DNA of 64,000 nucleotides from Pseudomonas multiresinivorans. GTDB taxonomy: Bacteria; Pseudomonadota; Gammaproteobacteria; Pseudomonadales; Pseudomonadaceae. A program made the translations under genes and the position numbers. Position 1 is the first letter of the stretch; every line of letters starts with the position of its first letter. This document shows, piece after piece, positions 1-8,068 of the stretch. The notes under the pieces were generated by a model. The model was given only the letters and a program-made list of their open reading frames with translations. It searched no databases and was not told the DNA's origin. The DNA is taken from positions 186,001 to 250,000 of the forward strand of contig NZ_CP048833.1 of the NCBI RefSeq assembly GCF_012971725.1, in the 5' to 3' direction.

Positions 1-83
1 AAGCGCAACTGCAGCTCCTCGACGGCGAAAAGCCGGCTTCTGGCAACGATCTCTCGGGCGAGGACCGTGGGTTTCTGACGCAT
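1..83 (-). CDS. nudE: ADP compounds hydrolase NudE, N-terminal fragment
   Basis: Reading the minus strand from the ATG at 83 gives MRQKPTVLAREIVARSRLF, which I recognise as the conserved N-terminus of NudE, a Nudix hydrolase that cleaves ADP-ribose, NADH and Ap3A-type dinucleotides. Only about 27 codons lie in the window, so the Nudix box itself is not visible. It is divergent from the HAD nucleotidase at 210. The nudE/yrfG pairing is the usual arrangement in gammaproteobacteria, which supports both calls. It is cut by the window edge, not broken. Confidence 0.8.
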   Translation of the reverse strand, partial: MRQKPTVLAREIVARSRLFAVEELQLR

Positions 84-209
84 GGGGCGACTCCTGGGGG
101 TGGCCGGGTCGGCTATGATAACCCGCCTTTTCCGATTCTCCGTGTCAGATATCGCGCCGATTCCGTCCATCGGCGGCGCAATTGCGACACCCTTTTGCGA
201 AAGCCCAGC

Positions 210-872
210 ATGCCACGCCTGCCCTGGAACCAGATCGACACCGTCCTGCTCGACATGGACGGCACCCTGCTCGATCTGCATTTCGACAACCACTTCTGGC
301 TCGAACACCTGCCGCAACGGTACGCCGAGCACCACGGCATCAGCCGTGCCCAGGCCGATGCCGAACTGCTGCCGCTGTTCCGCGACAACGCCGGGCTGCT
401 CAACTGGTATTGCCTGGATTTCTGGAGCCGCGAACTCAAGCTGTCGATCATGGACCTCAAGCGCGAGGTCGCCGACCTGATCGCCCTGCGTCCGGACGCC
501 GATTTCTTCCTTGCGCAACTGCGCGAGCACGGCAGGCGCGCAGTGCTGATCACCAATGCGCACCGCGATTCACTGTCGCTGAAGATGCAACGGGTGGAGC
601 TGTCGCCCTGGTTCGATCGGTTGATCAGCTCCCACGACTACGGTTTCCCCAAGGAAGACCAGCAGTTCTGGCAGGCGCTGCGTGCGGACGTCGACTTCGA
701 CCCGGCGCGCAGCCTGTTCATCGACGACAGCCTGCCGATCCTGCGCGCGGCGCGGACCTTCGGCATCGGCCATCTGCTTGCGGTACGCCAGCCCGACAGC
801 CGCCAGGGACCGAAGGACACCGAGGAATTCGCTGCCCAGGAAGACTACCGGGCGCTGCTCGAAGGCTTGTGA
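210..872 (+). CDS. yrfG: HAD-family GMP/IMP nucleotidase (YrfG-like)
   Basis: A 220-residue haloacid dehalogenase-superfamily phosphatase. Motif I is DMDGTLLD with the nucleophile and acid/base aspartates at residues 15 and 17. Motif II is the LITNAHRDS stretch, the motif III lysine lies in FPKED, and motif IV is LFIDDSLP. YrfG proteins dephosphorylate purine nucleotides such as GMP and IMP in the cytoplasm, and the pairing with nudE favours this subgroup. A TTG at 195 is in frame, but the ATG at 210 gives the usual MPRLPWNQ start. The exact substrate is inferred from the family. Confidence 0.85.
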   Translation: MPRLPWNQIDTVLLDMDGTLLDLHFDNHFWLEHLPQRYAEHHGISRAQADAELLPLFRDNAGLLNWYCLDFWSRELKLSIMDLKREVADLIALRPDADFFLAQLREHGRRAVLITNAHRDSLSLKMQRVELSPWFDRLISSHDYGFPKEDQQFWQALRADVDFDPARSLFIDDSLPILRAARTFGIGHLLAVRQPDSRQGPKDTEEFAAQEDYRALLEGL

Positions 873-888
873 GGGGCGCAGAAACAAC

Positions 889-911
889 GAGCCCGGCACT
901 GGGCCGGGCTC
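889..911 (-). terminator. Hairpin terminator after the BON-LysM gene
   Basis: A perfect 9-bp inverted repeat, GAGCCCGGC / GCCGGGCTC, with a 5-base loop lies just past the stop of the minus-strand gene at 919. Read on the minus strand it is followed by TCGTTGTTTC, a modest T-rich tail. It lies between convergent genes and could serve both. Confidence 0.65.
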
Positions 912-918
912 GGGGACA

Positions 919-1356
919 TCACTCCGGAATCCGCAGCACCTGGCCGGGATAGATCTTGTCCGGATGGCTGAGCATCGGCTTGTTCGCCTCGAAGATCTTG
1001 TTGTAGAGATTGGCGTTGCCGTACTCCGCCTTGGCGATGGCGCTAAGCGTATCGCCCTTCTTCACGGTGACGAAACGCGCCTCGGCAGCCGGCGTGGCGA
1101 CGGTGATGTGGTCTTCCACACCCGACACCCCAGCGACGTTGCCCAGCGCCAGCAGAATCTTCTCCTTCTCTTCCTGGCTGGCCACCTCACCGGTGGCGAT
1201 CACCTTGTCGCCCTCGACGCTGACCTGGATGTTCGGGTTGCCCAGGCCCACCTTGGCGATGTGGTCCTTGAGCGATTCGGCGGCCTGCGCCTCCTGGCCC
1301 ACGATGCTTTCCCACAGCTTTTCGCCGGCTTCCTTCACGAACGCAAAAATGCCCAT
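919..1356 (-). CDS. BON and LysM domain protein (Kbp/YgaU family)
   Basis: A 145-residue soluble protein without a signal peptide. An N-terminal BON domain spans about residues 28-88, and a C-terminal LysM repeat about 95-143 has the typical KKGDTLSAIA start and YPGQVLRIP end. This order and size match E. coli Kbp (YgaU), a small potassium-binding protein. The N-terminus GIFAFVKEAGEKLWES also resembles that family. The ATG at 1356 is preceded by GGGAGG at good spacing; an in-frame TTG six bases upstream is less likely. Potassium binding is inferred from the family. Confidence 0.85.
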   Translation of the reverse strand: MGIFAFVKEAGEKLWESIVGQEAQAAESLKDHIAKVGLGNPNIQVSVEGDKVIATGEVASQEEKEKILLALGNVAGVSGVEDHITVATPAAEARFVTVKKGDTLSAIAKAEYGNANLYNKIFEANKPMLSHPDKIYPGQVLRIPE

Positions 1357-1505
1357 TTCCAACCTCCCTACGGTTACAGTGACAGGCGGCCGGCATTGGG
1401 CAGACCGCGCGCCCCTGGAGTCTAGTCGCCGACTTCCGCGGCGCCTGACGGAATACTCCTAATCCCGCCTTAACCCGACAGAACGCCCCCGGAGCCTCCC
1501 CGCCG

Positions 1506-2405
1506 ATGGACATCAAGCAGCTGAAATTCCTCTGCGCGCTGGACGAGACACGGCACTTCGGCCAGGCGGCGGCGCGCTGCCATGTCACCCAGCCAACGCT
1601 GTCGATGCGGGTTCGCGGCCTGGAGGAAGAACTGGGCCTTGAACTGGTGCGCCGTGGGCAGCGCTTCGAGGGTTTCACCGAGGCCGGCGAGCGCGTGCTC
1701 GCCTGGGCCCGCAGCCTGCTGGCAGCGCATGACGGGCTCTACGCAGAAGCGGCGGCGTGTCGCGGCCAACTGGTCGGTACCCTGCGCCTGGGCGTGGTGC
1801 CACTGGCAGGCTTTGACCCCATGCAACTGATCGAGCTGTTCGCCCAGCGCCACCCGGAACTGCGCTTCCAGTTGTTCGCCCTGAGTTCGGAGAACATCCT
1901 CGAAGGCCTCGGCCGCAACCAGCTGGACCTAGGCCTGTCGTACCTCGACCGCCTCGACCGCGAACATTTCGAAAGCCTCGAACTGGCCGCTACCCGCATG
2001 GGCCTGCTGCACGACCGCCGGCACTTCCAGATCGACAGCCCGAGCCTAAGCTGGGACGCACTGGCGGAGCTGCCGCTGGGCCTGCTCTCGGCCGGCATGC
2101 ACTTCCGCCAGTCCATCGACCACGGCTTCCGCAGCCGTGGCCTGACGCCCCGGGCACGCCTGGAAACCGACGCCGTGCACCAGTTGGTGCAAGCCGTCGA
2201 GCGCGGGCTGTGCTGCGCGATCATGCCGCTGGGCAGCGGGCTGGACGCCCAGGGTGAACACTTCGTGCTGACCCCGATCGACGACGCGCGCACCCTTTCG
2301 CCACTCGGGCTGATCCTGCGCCGCAGCGAACCGCGCTCGGCTCTGGCCGAAGCCTGCTTCCGCGAAGCAGGGGCCTTGCTGGGCAGCGACTCCCCCGACC
2401 GATAA
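1506..2405 (+). CDS. LysR-family transcriptional regulator (OxyR/CysB-like length)
   Basis: A 299-residue LysR regulator. The N-terminal winged helix-turn-helix is at about residues 1-60 (MDIKQLKFLCALDETRHFG and AAARCHVTQPTLSMRV), followed by the effector-binding domain. It lies directly upstream of fdhD and the YdeP-like oxidoreductase in the same orientation, with 93 bases between its stop and fdhD, and may control them. LysR proteins at this locus are conserved in Pseudomonas by my recollection. The inducer is unknown, and I see no redox-cysteine pattern that would make it OxyR itself. Confidence 0.85.
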   Translation: MDIKQLKFLCALDETRHFGQAAARCHVTQPTLSMRVRGLEEELGLELVRRGQRFEGFTEAGERVLAWARSLLAAHDGLYAEAAACRGQLVGTLRLGVVPLAGFDPMQLIELFAQRHPELRFQLFALSSENILEGLGRNQLDLGLSYLDRLDREHFESLELAATRMGLLHDRRHFQIDSPSLSWDALAELPLGLLSAGMHFRQSIDHGFRSRGLTPRARLETDAVHQLVQAVERGLCCAIMPLGSGLDAQGEHFVLTPIDDARTLSPLGLILRRSEPRSALAEACFREAGALLGSDSPDR

Positions 2406-2498
2406 ACCACATCTATCACAACATCGACAGCAGCCATTAGACGCTGCCCCGGCATCGGCATAGGCTGGTTGCATTACTAGAACCACAGGGCTCAGCCC

Positions 2499-3335
2499 AT
2501 GCCTTGCCTGATCACCCGCCCGGCCAGCGCCGCGGTCCGGGATGCCGTCGTGCCTGCCGACGGCTACAGCTACGTCGAACTCACTCCGCAAGGTGCCGGC
2601 GGCCGCGCCGCATTGGCCGGGGAAAGCGCCCTGGCCATCGCCTACAACGGCCTCAGCCAGGCCGTGATGATGGTCTCGCCGAACGACCTGGAAGACTTCG
2701 TCCACGGTTTCAGCCTCGGCGCCGGCCTCATCGAGTCCATCGACGACATCTATGACGTGAGGCTGACGGCACATGGCGAGGCCATTACCGCCGAGGTGCA
2801 GGTCAGCAATCGCGCCTTCTGGGCCCTCAAGGACCAGCGCCGGCAACTGGCCGGCAACACCGGCTGCGGCCTGTGCGGCGTCGAGGCCCTGGACCAGGCG
2901 CTGCCCGGCCTGCCGGTATTGCCGCGCGCTCCCCTGCCATCCGCCGCCCATTTCGACCACCTGCGCGAGCGGGTCAACGCCGTGCAGGAGATCGGCCGCC
3001 GCAGCGGCGCGCTGCATGCCGCGCTGTTCGTCGATGCCGCCGGCGAGATCCGCCTGTGCCGCGAGGACATCGGCCGCCACAACGCCCTCGACAAACTGGT
3101 CGGCGCACTCAAGCGCCAGCGCCTGGAGCTGGCCGGCGGCTTCGCCGTGGTGACCAGCCGCTGCAGCCTGGAACTGATCCACAAGGCCGTGCGCGCCGGG
3201 CTCCCCACCCTGGTCAGCCTGTCCGCTCCCACCGCGCTCACCGTGCAGTGGGCCCGCGAGCACAACCTGAACCTGATCCACCTGCCCCATCGCAGCGCGC
3301 CCCGGATCTACAGCCCGGCGCCACCAGCCGCCTGA
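2499..3335 (+). CDS. fdhD: Formate dehydrogenase accessory sulfurtransferase FdhD
   Basis: A 278-residue FdhD protein. The active-site CxxC motif is CGLCG at residues 123-126, in the context NTGCGLCGVEALDQ. FdhD moves sulfur from the cysteine desulfurase IscS onto the bis-MGD molybdenum cofactor, which formate dehydrogenases need for activity. The next gene, 29 bases downstream, encodes a bis-MGD-type oxidoreductase that is the obvious client. The conserved CREDIGRHNALDK segment is also present. Length and motifs are typical. Confidence 0.95.
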   Translation: MPCLITRPASAAVRDAVVPADGYSYVELTPQGAGGRAALAGESALAIAYNGLSQAVMMVSPNDLEDFVHGFSLGAGLIESIDDIYDVRLTAHGEAITAEVQVSNRAFWALKDQRRQLAGNTGCGLCGVEALDQALPGLPVLPRAPLPSAAHFDHLRERVNAVQEIGRRSGALHAALFVDAAGEIRLCREDIGRHNALDKLVGALKRQRLELAGGFAVVTSRCSLELIHKAVRAGLPTLVSLSAPTALTVQWAREHNLNLIHLPHRSAPRIYSPAPPAA

Positions 3336-3364
3336 ACGCCCCCTTTTTCAAAGAAAGAGACTCC

Positions 3365-5686
3365 ATGAGCCTGCAGCAAGAAAATCCCCGCTACCAACCC
3401 TACAAGGGCGCCGCCGCCGGCTGGGGCGCGCTGATCAGCGTCACGCGCTTCTGGCTGGACAGCAAACAGCCGTTCAAGAACCTGCGCGCCCTGCTCAAGA
3501 CCAACCAGAACGGTGGCTTCGACTGCCCTGGCTGCGCCTGGGGCGACTCCCCCGAAGACGGGCGGGTGAAGTTCTGCGAGAACGGCGCCAAGGCAGTGAA
3601 CTGGGAGGCCACCAAGCGCCGCGTAGACCCGGCCTTCTTCGCCCGTCACAGCGTCACTTCGCTGCGCGAGCAGAGCGATTACTGGCTCGAATACCAGGGC
3701 CGCCTGACCGACCCGATGCGCTACGACCCGGCCACCGACCGCTACCAGCCGATCGCCTGGGACGACGCCTTCGCGTTGATTGCCCAGCATCTGAACGCGC
3801 TGGAAAACCCCAACCAGGCCGAGTTCTACACCTCCGGCCGGGCCAGCAACGAGGCGGCCTTCCTCTACCAGCTGTTCGTCCGCGCCTTCGGCACCAACAA
3901 CTTCCCCGACTGCTCGAACATGTGCCACGAGGCCAGCGGCGTAGCCCTGGGCCAGAGCGTTGGCATCGGCAAGGGCACCGTGACCTTCGATGACTTCGAG
4001 CACGCCGATGCGATCTTCGTCTTCGGCCAGAACCCCGGCACCAACCATCCGCGCATGCTCGAACCGCTGCGCGAAGCGGTGAAGCGTGGCGCCCAGGTGG
4101 TCGCCTTCAACCCGCTCAAGGAGCGCGGCCTGGAGCGCTTCCAACACCCGCAGCATGCGCTGGAGATGCTCACCAATGGCTCCGAGCCGCTGAACACCGC
4201 CTTCTTCCGCCCGGCACTGGGTGGCGACATGGCCGCCGTGCGCGGCATGGCCAAATTCCTCCTGCAGTGGGAGCGCGAAGCCCAGGCCCAGGGCGAGCCG
4301 GCCGTGTTCGACCACGCCTTCATCGCCGAACACACTCAGGGCGTCGACGCCTACCTGGCGGTGCTGGATGACACCAGCTGGGACCACATCGTGCAGCAGT
4401 CGGGCCTGAGCCTCGCGGAAATCGAGCAGGCGGCGATCATGTACCGCCGCGCCGAGCGCGTGATCGTCTGCTGGGCCATGGGCATCACCCAGCACCATCA
4501 CTCGGTGCCGACCATTCAGGAACTGGTCAGCCTGCAACTGCTGCGCGGCAACGTCGGCCGGCCCGGCGCCGGCCTGTGCCCGGTGCGCGGCCACAGTAAT
4601 GTGCAGGGCGACCGCACCATGGGCATCAACGACCGACCGCCGGCCGCGCTGCTCGATGCCATCGAACGGCGCTTCCAGTTCAAGGTGCCGCGCGAGAACG
4701 GACACAACACCGTCGAGGCGATCAACGCCATGCTCGACGGCCAGGCCAGGGTCTTCATCGGCCTGGGCGGCAACTTCGCCCAGGCGACCCCGGACAGCCC
4801 GCGCACTCATCAATCCCTGCGCAATTGCGCGCTGACCGTGCAGATCAGCACCAAGCTCAACCGCAGCCACCTCACCGTGGGCGGCGACGCGCTGATCCTG
4901 CCGTGCCTGGGACGCACCGACATCGACCGGCAGGCTGACGGCCCGCAGGCAGTGACTGTGGAAGATTCCTTCAGCATGATCCACGCGTCCTTCGGACAGC
5001 TGGAACCGTCGTCGAAGCAGATGCGCTCCGAGCCCGCGATCATTGCCGGCATTGCCAAGGCCACCCTGGGCAACCACCCGGTGGACTGGGACGCGATGAT
5101 CGCCAACTACGACCGCATCCGCGACCTGATCGCCGACACCATCCCCGGCTTTAGCGATTTCAATCGCCGCGTGGCCAACCCCGGCGGCTTCCACCTGGGC
5201 AACTCGGCGGGTTCGCGGCGCTGGAACACCGCCAGCGGCAAGGCCAACTTCCATCGCCACCCGCTGCCGGCGGACCTAGTCCACGCGAAGATCCGCGAGA
5301 CCGGTCAGGAGCCGCATCTGATCCTGCAGACGCTGCGCTCCCACGACCAGTACAACACCACCATCTATGGCCTGGACGACCGCTACCGCGGCGTGCGCGG
5401 CCATCGCGAGGTGGTGTTCGCCAACGAGGCCGACATCCGCCGCCTGGGCTTCGAGCCCGGGGAGAAGGTGGACATGGTTTCGCTCTGGTCCGACGGCGTG
5501 GATCGCCGCGTCAGCGACTTCATTCTGCTGGCCTACGACATCCCCGCCGGCCAGGCCGCGGCCTACTACCCCGAGACCAACCCGCTGGTGCCGCTGGACA
5601 GCCACGGCGTGGGCAGCCACACGCCGACGTCGAAGTTCGTCGCCATCCGCTTCGAGAAGGCACGGCCGAGCCAGCGCATCGCGTGA
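3365..5686 (+). CDS. FdhF/YdeP-family molybdopterin oxidoreductase
   Basis: A 773-residue bis-MGD oxidoreductase of the YdeP/FdhF-like group (formate-dehydrogenase alpha superfamily). N-terminal cysteines C54, C57 and C71 are visible, one short of the classical four-cysteine Fe-S set. CHEASG at C187 aligns with the Sec/Cys ligand of formate dehydrogenases. Downstream are the cofactor segments FVFGQNPGTNHPRM and LRGNVGRPGAG, and the C-terminal dinucleotide-binding domain. The ATG at 3365 follows AAAGAAAGAGA. There is no iron-sulfur or cytochrome subunit gene beside it. E. coli YdeP is linked to acid resistance; the substrate here is unknown. Confidence 0.88.
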   Translation: MSLQQENPRYQPYKGAAAGWGALISVTRFWLDSKQPFKNLRALLKTNQNGGFDCPGCAWGDSPEDGRVKFCENGAKAVNWEATKRRVDPAFFARHSVTSLREQSDYWLEYQGRLTDPMRYDPATDRYQPIAWDDAFALIAQHLNALENPNQAEFYTSGRASNEAAFLYQLFVRAFGTNNFPDCSNMCHEASGVALGQSVGIGKGTVTFDDFEHADAIFVFGQNPGTNHPRMLEPLREAVKRGAQVVAFNPLKERGLERFQHPQHALEMLTNGSEPLNTAFFRPALGGDMAAVRGMAKFLLQWEREAQAQGEPAVFDHAFIAEHTQGVDAYLAVLDDTSWDHIVQQSGLSLAEIEQAAIMYRRAERVIVCWAMGITQHHHSVPTIQELVSLQLLRGNVGRPGAGLCPVRGHSNVQGDRTMGINDRPPAALLDAIERRFQFKVPRENGHNTVEAINAMLDGQARVFIGLGGNFAQATPDSPRTHQSLRNCALTVQISTKLNRSHLTVGGDALILPCLGRTDIDRQADGPQAVTVEDSFSMIHASFGQLEPSSKQMRSEPAIIAGIAKATLGNHPVDWDAMIANYDRIRDLIADTIPGFSDFNRRVANPGGFHLGNSAGSRRWNTASGKANFHRHPLPADLVHAKIRETGQEPHLILQTLRSHDQYNTTIYGLDDRYRGVRGHREVVFANEADIRRLGFEPGEKVDMVSLWSDGVDRRVSDFILLAYDIPAGQAAAYYPETNPLVPLDSHGVGSHTPTSKFVAIRFEKARPSQRIA

Positions 5687-5694
5687 TGCCCTTC

Positions 5695-5718
5695 ACGGCG
5701 CTCCTACCGGAGCGCCGT
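5695..5718 (+). terminator. Perfect 10-bp hairpin after the YdeP-like gene
   Basis: ACGGCGCTCC-TACC-GGAGCGCCGT forms a perfect 10-bp stem with a 4-base loop nine bases past the stop codon. No T-tract follows (CCAACCCC), so it may be Rho-dependent or act as an mRNA-stabilising end. Confidence 0.55.
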
Positions 5719-5728
5719 CCAACCCCCG

Positions 5729-5803
5729 CTCGCGAGCAAGCTCGCTCCTACAGCCAGTCGGCCAATCGGGTCCGCTCTTTGTAGGAGCGAGCTTGCTCGC
5801 GAA
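5729..5803. repeat. REP pair, family A, divergent
   Basis: Two copies of the GTAGGAGCGAGCTTGCTCGC element: minus orientation at 5729-5752 and plus orientation at 5781-5803, separated by about 28 bases. Each unit is itself partly palindromic (GCGAGC...GCTCGC). It is typical of Pseudomonas REP doublets. Confidence 0.9.
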
Positions 5804-6013
5804 GCTTTTCAGACACGCGCGAACGTAACGACCTACGAAAAATCCGCACGACTCGAATAACGTCAGAAAGGGATGAAAGGTAAACTCGGAAGGGCCAGGA
5901 GCTATTTCGTGAAAAGCCATCATTTCAATGGCATTTTGTGAGAAAAGCACATCAAAAGCGGAACCCTGGAATAACACTCAGACCGCCCGAAATCGAAAAA
6001 GTTCTGACCATAA

Positions 6014-6036
6014 ATCAAATACTTGCATTATTTGAT
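6014..6036. promoter_or_regulatory. AT-rich inverted repeat, possible operator
   Basis: ATCAAAT, nine bases, then ATTTGAT form a 7-bp inverted repeat about 90 bases upstream of the glycine-zipper gene. A TTGCAT that could act as a -35 lies inside it. Regulatory role is inferred from position and symmetry only. Confidence 0.3.
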
Positions 6037-6126
6037 GAAAGTCGTGTTACTCGTCGGAACCCCCTTGTCAGAGCCTTCGCACGAACCGAGGATCGCTTCC
6101 AACATCCCCACAGAGAGATCCTCTCT

Positions 6127-6633
6127 ATGAAGTACTCCTCGATGCTCCTGTTGTCTCTTGCGCTGGTTGGTGGCACCGCCTTCGCGGACGGCGACACCCG
6201 TGCCGGCGTCGGTGGCGCCCTGGGCGGGGTATTGGGCACTGCGGTCGGCCAGGCGGTCGGCGGCAGCACCGGCGCCGCCATTGGTGGTGGCCTTGGCGGT
6301 GCAGCAGGCGGCGCCATGGGCGCGCGCCACGGTAACAAGACCGAAGCCGCCATCGGCGGCGGCCTGGGCGCAGCCGGCGGCCAGGTGCTGGGCAACAAGA
6401 TGGGTGGCACCACCGGCGGCCTGATCGGTGCGGCCCTGGGTGGCGGCGCCGGTGGCGCACTGGGTAACCACTACGCCGACAGCAACCGCGACGACGATGA
6501 TGACTACGATGGTCGCCGCGGGTACCGTCACGCCCGCTACGATGATCGCCGCTACGATCGCCATTGGCATGACAATGGTCGCCACCGCGGCTGGTACAAG
6601 CACAAGCACAAACACCATCGCGACTGGGATTGA
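6127..6633 (+). CDS. Exported glycine-zipper protein with charged His-rich tail (copy 1)
   Basis: A 168-residue protein with a signal peptide (MKYSSMLLLSLALVGG then TAFA, cleavage about residue 20). A glycine-zipper core of repeated GGALGG, GAAIGGGLGG and GNKTEAAIGGGLGAAGG units runs to about residue 115. The tail is rich in Asp, Arg, Tyr and His and ends in KHKHKHHRDWD. Glycine-zipper segments usually insert into or associate with the outer membrane. The next gene encodes a shorter paralogue sharing the core and the KHKHKHH tail, so the pair arose by duplication. Function unknown; the His-rich tail could bind metal. Confidence 0.85.
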   Translation: MKYSSMLLLSLALVGGTAFADGDTRAGVGGALGGVLGTAVGQAVGGSTGAAIGGGLGGAAGGAMGARHGNKTEAAIGGGLGAAGGQVLGNKMGGTTGGLIGAALGGGAGGALGNHYADSNRDDDDDYDGRRGYRHARYDDRRYDRHWHDNGRHRGWYKHKHKHHRDWD

Positions 6634-6679
6634 TCCGCGGCAGTACTTACCGCGATCAGTCCACGGAAACGACGACTGA

Positions 6680-6707
6680 CAGCCGGGCCTGATTGCCCGG
6701 CTGTTTT
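6680..6707 (+). terminator. Intrinsic terminator after glycine-zipper copy 1
   Basis: CAGCCGGGC, six bases, GCCCGGCTG, then TTTT. It separates the two paralogues, so copy 2 should have its own promoter in 6708-6755. Confidence 0.85.
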
Positions 6708-6755
6708 GTGTGCGGGACAATTCTCCCGATAATTCCTACCTTCAGGTTTCGCAAC

Positions 6756-7193
6756 ATGCGTAAGACTCTCTCTGTTCTGGCACTGGCCCTTCTGGCCAGC
6801 CATGCCGTGGCCGACGACACCAAATCCGCCATTGGCGGCGGTGTCGGTGGCGCACTCGGCAACGTGGTGGGCGGCGCCCTGGGCGGCTCCACCGGCGCGG
6901 CCATCGGTGCCGGCGTAGGCGGTGCGGCTGGCGGCGCGATGGGCGCGAAGAATGGCAACAAGACCGAAGCTGCCATTGGTGGTGGCCTGGGTGCAGCCGG
7001 CGGCTCGGTCATCGGCAACAAGGTCGGCGGCTCCACCGGTGGCGCCATTGGCGCCGGCCTGGGCGGCGCGGCCGGCGGTGCGCTGGGCAACCACCTGGCC
7101 GATGACAACGACGATGATCACCACAGCAGCAACAAGAGCCACCACAAGGGCAAAGGCCACTACAAGCACAAACACAAGCATCACGACGACTGA
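6756..7193 (+). CDS. Exported glycine-zipper protein with KHKHKHH tail (copy 2)
   Basis: A 145-residue paralogue of the gene at 6127. The signal peptide is MRKTLSVLALALLASHAVA. The glycine-zipper core has the same GNKTEAAIGGGLGAAGG block, followed by a short acidic stretch (DDNDDDHH) and the tail HHKGKGHYKHKHKHHDD. It lacks the Arg/Tyr-rich segment of copy 1. It has its own terminator and is probably its own transcript. The role is unknown; surface or outer-membrane location is inferred from the signal peptide and zipper. Confidence 0.85.
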   Translation: MRKTLSVLALALLASHAVADDTKSAIGGGVGGALGNVVGGALGGSTGAAIGAGVGGAAGGAMGAKNGNKTEAAIGGGLGAAGGSVIGNKVGGSTGGAIGAGLGGAAGGALGNHLADDNDDDHHSSNKSHHKGKGHYKHKHKHHDD

Positions 7194-7207
7194 CAGATGC
7201 CTGTATG

Positions 7208-7235
7208 AAAAAGCCCGCCAATCGGCGGGCTTTTT
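7208..7235 (+). terminator. Bidirectional intrinsic terminator
   Basis: AAAAAGCCCGCC / GGCGGGCTTTTT with a 4-base loop lies between the convergent glycine-zipper copy 2 and the DUF2087 gene. T-tracts are present in both directions. Confidence 0.93.
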
Positions 7236-7252
7236 CATTCAAGGCCTACAGA

Positions 7253-7792
7253 TCAAGCGCAGGCCGGAAGGCAGGACAACAAGGCACCCAGCTCCGCCGG
7301 TGGGCGTCGCTCGATGCGCCGGTACTCGCCACCGTCATCGGTACGTGCGAGCCAACCGCCATCCACCAGCGACCGCCGCAGCAACAGGTGGTCGCCGAGG
7401 CTCTCCTGGGCACGCAGTCGTTCGTTGATTTCCTTCTCGCTCCAGCGCTGGCGTGCCGGCAGCCTTGACCACAGCACCCAGAGGCAGGCCTCGCGGTGGC
7501 TGTGTTTCTTCGGCCAGCGCTGCAGGCAGCCGGAGTCGTCGAAATAGCGCCGCCAATGTTCGACGCGGCGGAAATCCACCACCGCCTCGGGCTCGGCTAC
7601 GCGCGACAGGCGCGCTTCGGCCTGCTGGCTCGCGCGCAAGGCCTGGTAGTTACGGAAGCCAATCGCGCGGGCCAGCAGGTTGAGCATCTCGACGTGGCCG
7701 GGCCGTTCGGACGTTTCGTCCAGCTGGCGGGCCAGCGATTTCGCCAGGGCGGAGATGTCGGGTGCGTGATAGGGCAAGCGTTGCCTGGACAC
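7253..7792 (-). CDS. DUF2087 domain protein
   Basis: A 179-residue cytoplasmic protein. The N-terminal half (LAKSLARQLDE through IGFRNYQALRAS) looks like a short helical, possibly nucleic-acid-related domain. The C-terminal half matches DUF2087: WRRYFDDSGCLQRWP, then LWVLWSRLP, SEKEINERL and a final EYRRIERRP. I chose the GTG at 7792, which has AGGA seven bases upstream; an open frame continues upstream, but that extension looks non-coding. DUF2087 often accompanies regulators, but the function is unknown. Confidence 0.75.
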   Translation of the reverse strand: MSRQRLPYHAPDISALAKSLARQLDETSERPGHVEMLNLLARAIGFRNYQALRASQQAEARLSRVAEPEAVVDFRRVEHWRRYFDDSGCLQRWPKKHSHREACLWVLWSRLPARQRWSEKEINERLRAQESLGDHLLLRRSLVDGGWLARTDDGGEYRRIERRPPAELGALLSCLPACA

Positions 7793-8068
7793 AGTGCAAT
7801 CCTCGTTGCGTGCCAAGACCTCGCAGAGGAGGTAATCGGGGGTCGCCGTATTCCGATGCGGCACTGAAGAAAGTGTGTCGGATCGTCTGAGGTGCGGGGA
7901 ACCGCGCGGCAGGTTTAGCGTTCTCCTTACGGAGACGGCGACGCCTGGGTGAACTGCCGACCGATGGCCAGCATAGGCCGGACGCGCCACCCGGGACAAG
8001 CCCCATGTCATCCGGCCAGCCTCGTATAGGCTTGTCGGGAAGGGATCACTGGCCACAAGGAGTCATTC

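Larger units (their letters stand above)
5687..6126. other. 440-base intergenic region: hairpin, REP pair, AT-rich segment
   Basis: This holds the hairpin at 5695-5718, a REP pair at 5729-5803, and then about 250 bases (5810-6060) that are clearly more AT-rich than the rest of the window. No convincing gene is visible in either strand of the AT-rich part. It contains an inverted repeat at 6014-6036 and must carry the promoter of the glycine-zipper gene at 6127. Confidence 0.6.

Noticed and set aside
3308..5260. 650-codon minus-strand frame opposite the YdeP-like gene
   Set aside because: Shadow of the molybdopterin oxidoreductase; no ribosome-binding site and no recognisable domain.
7793..8056. 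Upstream extension of the DUF2087 gene
   Set aside because: The frame stays open, but the added residues look random, and the GTG at 7792 has a good ribosome-binding site.
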